Shown here in pieces: positions 1-6,504 of a stretch of 8,899 nt of DNA. How positions within the stretch are numbered: position 1 is the stretch's first letter; each line of letters begins with the position of its first letter. The translations under genes and the position numbers were made by a program. This stretch comes from JBIOJM01 sp044450785. Lineage in GTDB: Bacteria; Planctomycetota; Planctomycetia; Isosphaerales; Isosphaeraceae. Location of the stretch: contig JBIOJM010000398.1 in assembly GCA_044450785.1 (NCBI GenBank), positions 1 through 8,899 of the forward strand, read 5' to 3'. Under the pieces are notes generated by a model. It was not told the origin of the DNA and did not search any database. It saw only the letters and a list, made by a program, of their open reading frames with translations.

Positions 1-165
1 CCTTAGTCCTTAGTCCTTGGTCCTTGGTCAGTAGTCAGTAGACATTGGTCGAGTCTCAGTGGCTAGTGGCTAGTGGCTGCTGAATACGCTCCGGACGGTC
101 TTCTCTGCCCAGTTCTTTGACTGACCGCTGACCAAGGACCAAGGACCAAGGACCACTGACCACTA
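1..165. repeat. Heptamer tandem repeat cluster with inverted arms
   Basis: Most of this stretch is built from 7-bp units. They are CCTTAGT/CCTTGGT (four copies, 1-28), CAGTAGT/CAGTAGA (29-42), AGTGGCT (three, 58-78), CTGACCG/CTGACCA (121-134), ACCAAGG (three, 131-151) and ACCACTG/ACCACTA (152-165). Bases 14-30 (TCCTTGGTCCTTGGTCA) are the exact reverse complement of 129-145, giving a 17-bp stem around a loop of about 98 bases. The pattern resembles the short tandemly repeated heptamers (STRR) known from cyanobacteria. No gene is seen here. The arrangement is read directly; its origin is unknown. Confidence 0.9.
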
Positions 166-193
166 TTCAAATCAGCCGGGGCCGGTTTACATT
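166..193 (+). promoter_or_regulatory. Possible promoter of tRNA-Glu
   Basis: TTCAAA (166-171) and TACATT (188-193) are separated by 16 bases and match the sigma-70 -35 and -10 hexamers at 4 of 6 positions each. Transcription would start near 200, about 15 bases before the tRNA. The match is weak and is supported mainly by its position. Confidence 0.3.
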
Positions 194-214
194 CTTAACG
201 ACCTTGGTCGCGAC

Positions 215-289
215 CACCCCGTCGTCTAGCCCGGTCCAGGACACATGCCTTTCACGCATGCAACACGGGTTCAAATCCCGTCGGGGTGA
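215..289 (+). tRNA. tRNA-Glu (anticodon UUC)
   Basis: The full cloverleaf can be read. The acceptor stem is CACCCCG (215-221) with CGGGGTG (282-288). The D arm starts at GTCTAG. The anticodon stem is CATGC/GCATG (244-248 and 256-260) around loop CTTTCAC, with TTC at 251-253. The T arm is ACGGG/CCCGT with loop TTCAAAT. The discriminator base is A289 and no 3' CCA is encoded, so CCA would be added by nucleotidyltransferase. Layout and D-arm sequence match bacterial tRNA-Glu closely. It ends 16 bases from the convergent end of the deacetylase gene, and no terminator is visible between them. Confidence 0.97.
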
Positions 290-305
290 TTCCGTTTCGC
301 GGGGA

Positions 306-1298
306 TCAGGGAACACGAGGATCAGGGCCGATACCGAGCTGGTCGGGCTTGGCTCGGCCGGGTTTCGCGCCGAGCGCGTGGAGATGAGCCACGACGGAGC
401 CGGCCAGAATCGGCACGTTGTATCCCCCTTCGAGTACGCTGACGACTCGACCCTTCGCGTGAGTCTCCGCGACCGCGACGAGTTCCTTGGTCAGGATCTC
501 GAAATCCTCGATGTCCAGTCCCAGGTCGCCGACCGGGTCTTCGGCATGAGCGTCGAAGCCCGCGCTGATCAGGATGAGCTCCGGTCGAATTCGCCCCGCC
601 AGTTTCTCGAGACCGGACCGAAAGGCCGCGTGATACTCACGCCGCGCCGTGCCATACGGGAGGGGGATGTTCAAAGTATGGCCCAACCCGGCACCGGTGC
701 CGGTCTCGTCCCGCGCACCGGTTCCCGGATAGAAGGGATAGCGATGAATCGAGAGGAACCCGACGCGAGCCGAATCGTAAAAGATCTCCTGGGTTCCATT
801 GCCGTGGTGGACGTCGAAATCGGCGATGAGGATCCGGTTCACGTCGAAGTGAGTGAGCGCTTCGGCGGCGGCGAGGGCAATGTTGGCGTAGATGCAAAAA
901 CCCATCCCCGCGCCCGGTCGGGCGTGGTGTCCCGGCGGGCGGACCAAGCATGCGGCACGTCGATCCGGCGCGCCGAGAACATACCTGGCTGCTTCGATAC
1001 CAGCGCCGGCGGCAAGCCGAGCCGCGCGGTTCGATCCCGGTAAGACCCAGGTGTCCGGGTCGAGCATTCCGCCGCGGCCGGCTTCGAGTTCGGCGACCCG
1101 GCGGAGATAATCTGCCGGATGAACCCGAGCAAGCTCGCCGGCGGTCGCCTCCGGCACCGCTCCACCGGCGCAGGCCGGCAGATATCCCGTGCGCTCGAGA
1201 TGACGCAGGATCGCGAGCAGTCGCTCCGGCCGCTCGGGGTGGCGGGGAGGAACCCGGTGCTCGCTCATGCGGCGATCCGTGAACACAGCAACGGCCAT
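306..1298 (-). CDS. Histone deacetylase-like Zn amidohydrolase
   Basis: The 330-residue product belongs to the histone deacetylase / acetoin-utilisation / acetylpolyamine amidohydrolase superfamily, class II type. These enzymes remove acetyl groups from lysine or polyamine-like substrates using one zinc ion. Visible signatures are HPERPERL (20-27), the catalytic His pair in PPGHHA (H124, H125), zinc ligands D162 and H164 in DFDVHHGNGTQ and D249 in SAGFDAH, and the transition-state Tyr293 in LEGGYN. All key residues are present and the length is normal. No signal peptide or membrane segment is seen, so it is probably cytoplasmic. I chose the ATG at 1298 because GGGAG lies 5 bases upstream. The in-frame ATG at 1337 overlaps the predicted -10 box. 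The last codons and the stop lie in two copies of GGATCAGGG (303-311 and 319-327), so the C-terminus may have been altered by a repeat. The true substrate cannot be told from sequence. Confidence 0.94.
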   Translation of the reverse strand: MAVAVFTDRRMSEHRVPPRHPERPERLLAILRHLERTGYLPACAGGAVPEATAGELARVHPADYLRRVAELEAGRGGMLDPDTWVLPGSNRAARLAAGAGIEAARYVLGAPDRRAACLVRPPGHHARPGAGMGFCIYANIALAAAEALTHFDVNRILIADFDVHHGNGTQEIFYDSARVGFLSIHRYPFYPGTGARDETGTGAGLGHTLNIPLPYGTARREYHAAFRSGLEKLAGRIRPELILISAGFDAHAEDPVGDLGLDIEDFEILTKELVAVAETHAKGRVVSVLEGGYNVPILAGSVVAHLHALGAKPGRAKPDQLGIGPDPRVP

Positions 1299-1332
1299 CG
1301 CAACTCCCAAAGTAGTTGTCAGTTGCCAGTGA

Positions 1333-1341
1333 ATCATAGCA
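1333..1341 (-). promoter_or_regulatory. Extended -10 promoter for the deacetylase gene
   Basis: On the minus strand the sequence reads TGC-TATGAT, an extended -10 element (TGn) with 5 of 6 matches to TATAAT. No good -35 box is seen, as is usual for extended -10 promoters. Transcription would start near 1326, giving a leader of about 28 bases that contains the GGGAG ribosome-binding site. A pair of heptamers, GTTGTCA-GTTGCCA, sits at 1315-1328. Confidence 0.45.
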
Positions 1342-1393
1342 GAACCAACTCGTTACGTGGACAGAGCCCTCTGGTCGGCAGAGAATTCGGACG

Positions 1394-1409
1394 TGTTCCA
1401 CGTGAAACG
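1394..1409. promoter_or_regulatory. parS: parS centromere site 1
   Basis: TGTTCCACGTGAAACG matches the widely conserved chromosomal parS consensus TGTTnCACGTGAAACA at all but the last base. ParB binds this palindrome and loads there as a CTP-dependent clamp. A parAB pair lies on the same strand at 4813-6448, which supports the assignment. The site sits 96 bases upstream of the deacetylase start codon. Confidence 0.9.
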
Positions 1410-1420
1410 GCCGGTTAGGC

Positions 1421-1491
1421 GCTGCGCGGAAATAAGTGTCGCCTTTCGCGGAGCGAAAGACGACTTTTGCGGCAAGTTATTTTCGCGCAGC
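1421..1491. repeat. Nested inverted repeat between the parS sites
   Basis: The outer arms GCTGCGCGGAAATAA (1421-1435) and TTATTTTCGCGCAGC (1477-1491) pair over 15 positions with one G-T. Inside is a second hairpin: GTCG-c-CTTTCGC (1438-1449), loop GGA (1450-1452), GCGAAAG-a-CGAC (1453-1464), an 11-bp stem with one mismatch. It could be a REP-like palindromic element, a cruciform, or a transcribed structure. The pairing is seen directly; the function is unknown. Confidence 0.8.
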
Positions 1492-1525
1492 TCCTTAGCA
1501 CCGGGGTAAAAGTCGACCGCGGGCG

Positions 1526-1541
1526 TGTTCCACGTGAAACA
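1526..1541. promoter_or_regulatory. parS: parS centromere site 2
   Basis: TGTTCCACGTGAAACA is a full match to the parS consensus TGTTnCACGTGAAACA. It lies 132 bp from the first site in the same orientation and about 80 bp before the glycosyltransferase start codon. ParB bound here could also affect transcription of the downstream genes; that effect is an inference. Confidence 0.93.
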
Positions 1542-1583
1542 CGGTGGACGGCCGGATGTGCCGTTCGTCGAGCCGTGAGTGAT

Positions 1584-1612
1584 TTGCCCCCCGTTCCGCT
1601 TGCCAGTAGAAT
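1584..1612 (+). promoter_or_regulatory. Possible promoter of the glycosyltransferase-pncB genes
   Basis: TTGCCC (1584-1589) and TAGAAT (1607-1612) match -35 at 4 of 6 and -10 at 5 of 6 with a 17-base spacer. Initiation would fall at about 1618-1621, at or just before the ATG at 1621. This suggests a leaderless or nearly leaderless mRNA, in keeping with the lack of a properly spaced ribosome-binding site. Confidence 0.4.
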
Positions 1613-1620
1613 CGGCAGGA

Positions 1621-3363
1621 ATGAGCTCAAAGCCGCCCCGAATGGATTCCGGTCTCCGCCGCGAAATCTTCGTTGTCATCGCCTTGACTCTGGTCGGAGC
1701 CGTGCTGCGACTCTGGTCGCCCGGCCGGCTCGGCCTGGTCCACTTCGATGAAGGGATCTACGCTCTCGCGGGGCTGTGGGTGTTTTCACCGGGGGGACTG
1801 CGGGATTTCGATCCGACGTCCGTCGCTTACGCTCCCCCCGGCTTTTCGGTCCTGGCGGGTCTGTGCTACCTCGGACTTGGCGTCGGCGACTTTTCGGCGA
1901 TCCTCGTCTCGATCGTGGCCGGAACGTTGACGATCCCGGCGGCGGCCTGGGTGGCTCGCCGGACGTTCGGGAGCGGAGCGGGAGCGGTGGCCGCGGCCTT
2001 TGCCGCACTCTCCGGCCCTCACGTCGCGTTTTCGCGCATGGCTCTGACCGACGCATCTTTTCTGCTGTTCTGGGTCCTGGCGATCGGCCAGGGGCAGCGA
2101 TTTCTCGAACGCCCGAATCCGACTCGAGCCGTCTGGCTGGGGCTGGCCGTCGGAGTTGCGCAGCTATTTAAATATAATGGATGGATTTCCGGTGTGATCG
2201 TTGCGCTCTCCGCTGCCCTCTGGCTGATCGTTCATCCTCGAGAGCGGCGCTCGATGTCGACGATCGCCACGTGGGGATGGGGATTCGGCGCGGCGCTGGT
2301 CGCGGCCATCGTGTACTGGCCGTGGTTCCAGTTCGTCGAGTCGCACGGAGGCTACAGGGCGCTGCTGGCGCACCAGCGAAGTTATTTGTCCGGCATTGGG
2401 TCGTGGCCCGCGCATTTGTCGATCCAGCTCGATCAGCAGGAGTTTCTCTCCGGTGGGCCGGCATGGCTCGCCGGTGCTGGGTTCGCCGCCGCCCTGGGAA
2501 TGTTGATCGCCCAGGGCGACTTCCGAATCGAACGCCGGTTTCTCCCACGGATTCTCGTGGAAGTGGTGAGTCTCACGCTCATGGGTGTCTGGCTGCATCC
2601 CAATTTCGGGTGGTGGTGCGTGCTGGTCTGGATCAGCTTCATCATCATTTGGAGGATGCGATTCGCCACGAAATCGATGTGGCTCCTCGGTGTGGGCTGG
2701 GCCTTCCTGGCGGTACTTACCCCGTTTTATCATGCTTATGCTCGGCTATGGCTGCCCATTCAGGCGTTCATTTGGCTCTTCATGGGAGGATTGTTCACAT
2801 CCATTCGATCGACGTGCGAGGTCAGGGGACGAGGTGCCGGATGGGGATGGAATCTCTCTTCGGATCCGCTGCCGCAGCTCGCTTTGATCTGTGTCGCCGG
2901 TGTCGTGTTCCAAGCAGAATCGCCGGGCTCGCCCTGGAAAACTCGACGCATGGGCTTACTGGAACCGAGTGACTCGCTCCGCCTGGCTTGCCGATCCATC
3001 CAGAGCGAGTTGCCGAAGGATGTCAGGGAATTGCGCCTCTTCGCTCGTCCGCCGCTCGCCTTTTACCTGGCTCTGGCTGGTGGCGTCGACGGTCCTCGCC
3101 AGCCCGATCTGGCTCACTTGCTGGAGCAGGGGGCTTCGACATCCTGGGCTTTGCTCGACATGGCGATGATTCGGCAATCTCACGTTGCGGCCAAGGAGCT
3201 GGATCCAATGCTCAGCCACTGGGTCGTGGTTCGCGACATTCCCACGACGCTCAATCTGCCGACGCTCCTGGACATTGATCCCTCGGCCGCGAGCGGACGA
3301 TCGATCGATGCGATGGCCGGTCTTCGGCTGCTGCGTCCGAGACGGATCGGGGAGGTCCGATGA
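1621..3363 (+). CDS. GT-C family (ArnT/PMT-like) membrane glycosyltransferase
   Basis: The 580-residue product is a polytopic membrane protein with the GT39/ArnT-like GT-C layout. A first membrane helix (about 14-31) is followed by an outward loop with the acidic pair in HFDEGIYA (D43, E44), the usual metal or acceptor-binding motif. Hydrophobic segments follow at about 90-110, 120-158, 172-205, 218-236, 280-297, 310-343, 350-395 and 418-432. SRMALTDASF (138-147) is a second motif typical of these enzymes. The last 130 residues are soluble and not recognised. Members move a sugar from a polyprenyl-phosphate carrier to lipid or protein at the outer face of the membrane; donor and acceptor here are unknown. 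An in-frame GTG at 1579 would add 14 residues but has no good ribosome-binding site. At 1621, AGGA directly abuts the ATG, so a leaderless start is possible. The stop overlaps the pncB start (ATGA), implying coupled translation. Confidence 0.83.
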   Translation: MSSKPPRMDSGLRREIFVVIALTLVGAVLRLWSPGRLGLVHFDEGIYALAGLWVFSPGGLRDFDPTSVAYAPPGFSVLAGLCYLGLGVGDFSAILVSIVAGTLTIPAAAWVARRTFGSGAGAVAAAFAALSGPHVAFSRMALTDASFLLFWVLAIGQGQRFLERPNPTRAVWLGLAVGVAQLFKYNGWISGVIVALSAALWLIVHPRERRSMSTIATWGWGFGAALVAAIVYWPWFQFVESHGGYRALLAHQRSYLSGIGSWPAHLSIQLDQQEFLSGGPAWLAGAGFAAALGMLIAQGDFRIERRFLPRILVEVVSLTLMGVWLHPNFGWWCVLVWISFIIIWRMRFATKSMWLLGVGWAFLAVLTPFYHAYARLWLPIQAFIWLFMGGLFTSIRSTCEVRGRGAGWGWNLSSDPLPQLALICVAGVVFQAESPGSPWKTRRMGLLEPSDSLRLACRSIQSELPKDVRELRLFARPPLAFYLALAGGVDGPRQPDLAHLLEQGASTSWALLDMAMIRQSHVAAKELDPMLSHWVVVRDIPTTLNLPTLLDIDPSAASGRSIDAMAGLRLLRPRRIGEVR

Positions 3364-4712
3364 ATCCCGAGCCGCCGGTCTCGCTCTGGCCCGATCCCGA
3401 GGCCCTGGGGCCCGTCACGGACCTCTACGAGCTGACGATGATGGCCGGCTATTTTGCATCGGGGATGGCCGGCCGGCGCGCGACCTTCGAGCTCTTCGTC
3501 CGGAAGATGCCCGAGGCCAGGGCCTACCTGGTCTTCGCGGGACTGGAGCAAGCGATCGGCGACCTGCTCAGGTTGGCTTTCTCACCGGAACAGATCCAGG
3601 CGATCCGCCGCTGGCCGGAGTTCGCTCAGTTGGATCCGTCCGTCATGGAAGCGCTCGCCGCGGTGCGATTCGAGGGAGACGTGTGGTCGGTGCCCGAGGG
3701 AACGGTCGTGTTTCCCGGTGAGCCGCTGGTCCGGGTCACGGCTGTTCTGCCGCAGGCGCAGTGGGTCGAAACGCTGCTCCTGGCGTCGCTGGCGTATCCA
3801 ACCCTGGTGGCCTCGAAAGCGGCCAGAGTGGTCGCGGCGGCCGGCGGGCGGTCGCTCTTTGAATTCGGCGCGCGGCGGGGGCATGGACCGCTAGCCGGTA
3901 TGCTCGCCGCGCGCGCAGCCTACATTGCCGGTTTCGACGGCACCAGCCACGCCGAGGCTGCGCGCCGGCTGGGCATCCCCGCGATCGGAACGATGGCGCA
4001 CTCGTGGGTTCAGTCCTTCGCGACCGAGACTGGCGCATTCGAGGCGTACGCGCGCGTTTTCCCTGAAAACACGACACTCCTGGTCGACACTTATGACACG
4101 CTCGAAGGCGCGCGCCGCGCCGCCGCGATCGAACCGCCGGTCCGGGCCGTCCGGCTCGACAGCGGTGATCTGGGGGCCCTGGCGCGCCAGACGCGGGCGA
4201 TCCTCGATCAATGTGGCCGCTCGCGAGTCCAGATCGTCGCCTCGGGGGACCTCGACGAATACCGGATCGCCGAGCTCGCCGCCGAAGGAGCGCCGCTCGA
4301 CGGATTCGGGGTCGGGACCGAGCTGGTCACTTCCCGCGACGCCCCCGCACTGGCAATGGTCTACAAGCTCGTCGAGTTGGAAGGAGAGGGGAAGTTCAAG
4401 CTCAGCCCGGGTAAGCAGTCATACCCCATGGCCAAGCAAGTCTTTCGCCGCCGGGACCCGGCGGGCCGGTTCCGCGGCGACCAGGTCGCGCGGGCCGATG
4501 AGACGGCCGAAGGAGAGCCGCTCCTGGTGCCGGTCCTTCGGTCCGGCCGGCTGGTGACGGGATTGCCTTCGCTCGAGTGCATCCGCCGGCGCTGCCGGGA
4601 GCAGCTCGCGGCGCTCCCCGAAAGGCTCCAGCGGCTGAACGCGCAGCCTGATTACCCGATCACCTACAGCGAGCTGCTGGAGAGCGACGCCAGGCGGCTG
4701 ATGGCGCGATGA
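3360..4712 (+). CDS. pncB: Nicotinate phosphoribosyltransferase
   Basis: The 450-residue cytoplasmic enzyme joins nicotinate and PRPP, using ATP, to make nicotinate mononucleotide in the Preiss-Handler NAD salvage route (EC 6.3.4.21). Family signatures run the full length: TDLYELTMMAGY (20-31), EFGARRGHG (168-176), the active-site His214 in TMAHSWV (phosphorylated in characterised homologues), DTYDT (243-247), LDSGDLGAL (266-274), ASGDLDEY (294-301) and FGVGTELV (316-323). The C-terminal part with KLSPGKQSYP (347-356) is also typical. Nothing appears truncated. The ATG overlaps the glycosyltransferase stop by 4 bases. The gene is followed by a 100-base gap before parA. The link to its neighbours is probably co-transcription only. 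Confidence 0.97.
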   Translation: MNPEPPVSLWPDPEALGPVTDLYELTMMAGYFASGMAGRRATFELFVRKMPEARAYLVFAGLEQAIGDLLRLAFSPEQIQAIRRWPEFAQLDPSVMEALAAVRFEGDVWSVPEGTVVFPGEPLVRVTAVLPQAQWVETLLLASLAYPTLVASKAARVVAAAGGRSLFEFGARRGHGPLAGMLAARAAYIAGFDGTSHAEAARRLGIPAIGTMAHSWVQSFATETGAFEAYARVFPENTTLLVDTYDTLEGARRAAAIEPPVRAVRLDSGDLGALARQTRAILDQCGRSRVQIVASGDLDEYRIAELAAEGAPLDGFGVGTELVTSRDAPALAMVYKLVELEGEGKFKLSPGKQSYPMAKQVFRRRDPAGRFRGDQVARADETAEGEPLLVPVLRSGRLVTGLPSLECIRRRCREQLAALPERLQRLNAQPDYPITYSELLESDARRLMAR

Positions 4713-4731
4713 AATGGTGAACCAACTGAAC

Positions 4732-4760
4732 TTTACACCGGCAGTGACAGTCGCTACGAT
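4732..4760 (+). promoter_or_regulatory. Possible parAB promoter
   Basis: In the short gap after pncB, TTTACA (4732-4737) and TACGAT (4755-4760) match -35 at 5 of 6 and -10 at 4 of 6, with an ideal 17-base spacer. Transcription would start near 4767, about 46 bases before the parA ATG. This would let parAB be expressed apart from pncB. No parS-like operator is seen nearby. Confidence 0.45.
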
Positions 4761-4812
4761 CCCGGCCTCGACACGGCGCTATCCGCGCGCCGACCACGCG
4801 GAGGCGTTCACG

Positions 4813-5559
4813 ATGGCCAGGATCATCAGCGTGGCCAACCAAAAGGGGGGCGTGGGAAAGACAACCACCGCGATCAACCTCGCCGCCGGGTTGGCCAAGG
4901 CGGGACGGACCACTCTGGTGATCGACGTCGATCCCCAGTGCAACGCGACCAGCGGCCTGGGCGTCGCCCCGGCAGCGCGCCATCCCTTGGTCGCCGGCCA
5001 ACCCCTCGCCGCCGCCTTGGTCGAAACCGCGTCACCCGGGCTGTTCGTGCTGCCGGGCTCGCAAAGCCTGGCTGACGCCGACGCGCTGTCGGCCTCCAAT
5101 CGCCAGCGGGCCGCGAGCCTCCGCCAGCAACTCACGAACGAGCTCAACCGCTTCGAATTCATCTTCATCGATTGTCCTCCCTCACTGGGCCAGTTGACCC
5201 GAGCGGCGCTCTCGACCTCGGCCGAGATCTTCATCCCGATCCAGTGCGAATACTTCGCGATGGAGGGGCTTTCTCAGATCATCGACCTGGCACGCCAGAC
5301 CAAGTCGCGGGACAACCACCGGCTCGAGATCGGCGGCATCGTCTTGACAATGTTCGACCCCACGCTGGAGCTTGCCAACGAAGTGGCCGATGAAGTCCGT
5401 GAGTACTTCGCCGAAACCGTCTTCGACTCGCTGATTCCCCGCGACGTCGCCATCAGTGAAGCGCCGAGCCACGGTTTGAGCGTGCTGGACTACGCTCCGC
5501 GAGCACGAGGCACCCGTGCATATACGGAACTTGTCATGGAGGTCTTGGACCGTGAATAA
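4813..5559 (+). CDS. parA: Chromosome partition ATPase ParA (Soj)
   Basis: The 248-residue product is a ParA/MinD-type deviant Walker ATPase. It binds the nucleoid non-specifically as an ATP dimer and drives segregation of ParB-parS complexes. Signatures are the P-loop KGGVGKTTT with signature lysine K11 (11-19), the A' motif VIDVDPQ (36-42), the Walker B region FIFIDCPPSLG (116-126), and a typical C-terminal region with IPRDVAISEAPSHG (208-221). There is no N-terminal helix-turn-helix, so it is the short chromosomal Soj type rather than a plasmid type Ia ParA. The ATG at 4813 has GGAGG 8 bases upstream. An in-frame ATG at 4714 would add 33 residues with no family similarity. The 3' end overlaps parB by 8 bases. 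Confidence 0.97.
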   Translation: MARIISVANQKGGVGKTTTAINLAAGLAKAGRTTLVIDVDPQCNATSGLGVAPAARHPLVAGQPLAAALVETASPGLFVLPGSQSLADADALSASNRQRAASLRQQLTNELNRFEFIFIDCPPSLGQLTRAALSTSAEIFIPIQCEYFAMEGLSQIIDLARQTKSRDNHRLEIGGIVLTMFDPTLELANEVADEVREYFAETVFDSLIPRDVAISEAPSHGLSVLDYAPRARGTRAYTELVMEVLDRE

Positions 5560-6448
5560 ACGACGTCTTGGACGCGGACTCGAAGCGCTGCTTGGCCGTG
5601 AAGAAGGGGGTTTCGAAGCCGGCTCCCTCGATGCGAACGAGCTGGTCCAGCTCGCCGTGGATCAAATCGACCCTAACCCGTTCCAACCACGCCGGCGGTT
5701 CAACCCCGATGAAATCGCCTCCCTGGCTGACTCGTTGCGCCAGCACGGCATGCTGCAGCCGGTCCTGGTCCGGGCGGTGGGAGAGCGATACCAACTCATC
5801 GCCGGTGAGCGCCGGCTGCGCGCGAGCATCGAAGCTCGACTTCACGAAGTGCCCGCCCGGATCCTCATCCTCGACGATCAACGCGTGTTCGAGCTCGCGA
5901 TGGTCGAGAACCTTCAGCGCGAGGACCTCAATGCGATCGACAAGGCGAGTGCCTTCCACCAGTATTTGACCCGATTCGGTGGGACGCAGGAAGAGCTGGC
6001 CGGCCGGCTTGGCGTCGACCGCTCAACCATCTCCAACCTGATCCGCCTCCTCGAGCTCCCCGGCCAGGTCCTCGATGCGGTGCGCACCAGCGAGATCACT
6101 CAGGGGCACGCCCGGGCGCTCCTCGGCCTCCCAGACGTGGACAGCCAGCTTGCCGGCTGTAAGACGGTCATCGCTCAACACCTTTCCGTACGACAAACCG
6201 AGGCCCTCGTGATCACGGGCGTACCCACTCCATCACGTCCCAGAATCCGCAAAGACACTGCCCACACTCACGACGCCAGGCCTCCCCATCTTCTCGAACT
6301 CGAACAACGGCTTCTCCAGTGCTTGGGCACGCCGGTCCTGATCCGAGCGAGGAATCCCGATCGCGGTCAGATTATCATCGATTACCAGACGCGCGAGGAC
6401 TTCGATCGCCTGGCCACCCTCTTCGAAAGGATGAAGGATGAAGGATGA
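5552..6448 (+). CDS. parB: Chromosome partition protein ParB (Spo0J)
   Basis: The 298-residue ParB binds parS, hydrolyses CTP, and spreads as a sliding clamp that recruits SMC and stimulates ParA. In order: an N-terminal KRRLGRGLEALLG (3-15), which interacts with ParA in relatives; the ParB/Srx CTPase fold with GERR (85-88) and ENLQREDL (119-126); a helix-turn-helix that reads parS (about 144-165, TQEELAGRLGVDRSTISNL); a variable linker (225-245); and a C-terminal dimerisation domain (246-293). The GTG at 5552 overlaps the parA stop and has GGAGG 9 bases upstream. An upstream in-frame GTG at 5516 would add 12 non-conserved residues. The final residues MKDEG and the stop codon come from the AAGGATG heptamer tract. 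The two parS sites at 1394 and 1526 are its likely targets. Confidence 0.97.
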   Translation: MNKRRLGRGLEALLGREEGGFEAGSLDANELVQLAVDQIDPNPFQPRRRFNPDEIASLADSLRQHGMLQPVLVRAVGERYQLIAGERRLRASIEARLHEVPARILILDDQRVFELAMVENLQREDLNAIDKASAFHQYLTRFGGTQEELAGRLGVDRSTISNLIRLLELPGQVLDAVRTSEITQGHARALLGLPDVDSQLAGCKTVIAQHLSVRQTEALVITGVPTPSRPRIRKDTAHTHDARPPHLLELEQRLLQCLGTPVLIRARNPDRGQIIIDYQTREDFDRLATLFERMKDEG

Positions 6449-6474
6449 AGGATGAGTCGGAAGGATGAAGGGCG
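6427..6474. repeat. AAGGATG heptamer tandem repeat at the parB 3' end
   Basis: There are four perfect AAGGATG units (6427-6454), then six bases, a fifth unit (6461-6467) and a degenerate copy (AAGGGCG). Each unit junction creates a TGA, so three consecutive units close all three reading frames. The parB stop (6446-6448) is the third of these TGAs. The 7-bp period matches the repeats at 1-165, although the units differ. Confidence 0.92.
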
Positions 6475-6488
6475 AAATGGAAGCATCG

Positions 6489-6504
6489 TGACCTCAAGAG
6501 GTCA
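6489..6504. repeat. Perfect palindrome TGACCTC-aa-GAGGTCA
   Basis: Two 7-base arms are separated by two bases, 41 bases after the parB stop. It could be a dimeric-regulator operator or the first part of a terminator. The loop of two bases is too tight for a good RNA hairpin unless the inner pairs open. Confidence 0.6.

Noticed and set aside
204..1043. Long open frame on the plus strand opposite the deacetylase gene
   Set aside because: It begins before the tRNA, crosses it, and has no recognisable protein pattern. The minus-strand frame has all catalytic motifs.
1299..1620. Replication origin at the parS region
   Set aside because: No DnaA-box cluster, AT-rich unwinding region or dnaA/gidA neighbour was seen. 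Proximity to the origin is possible but unproven.
2165..2178. AT-rich stretch containing TATAAT inside the glycosyltransferase gene
   Set aside because: No -35 box lies at a suitable distance, and the bases encode plausible residues of the protein. Probably chance.
2267..2274. CCACGTGG as a third parS-like site
   Set aside because: Only the central CCACGTG is shared with the two parS sites; the flanking TGTT and AAAC(A) are absent, and it lies within coding sequence.
2181..2972. Long overlapping frames within the glycosyltransferase gene
   Set aside because: High GC content opens long chance frames. Only the 1621-3363 frame shows membrane helices and the DE motif.
306..4712. NAD-dependent deacetylase system linking the deacetylase and pncB
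   Set aside because: The deacetylase is of the zinc type and uses no NAD, and the two genes are divergent, so there is no direct metabolic link.
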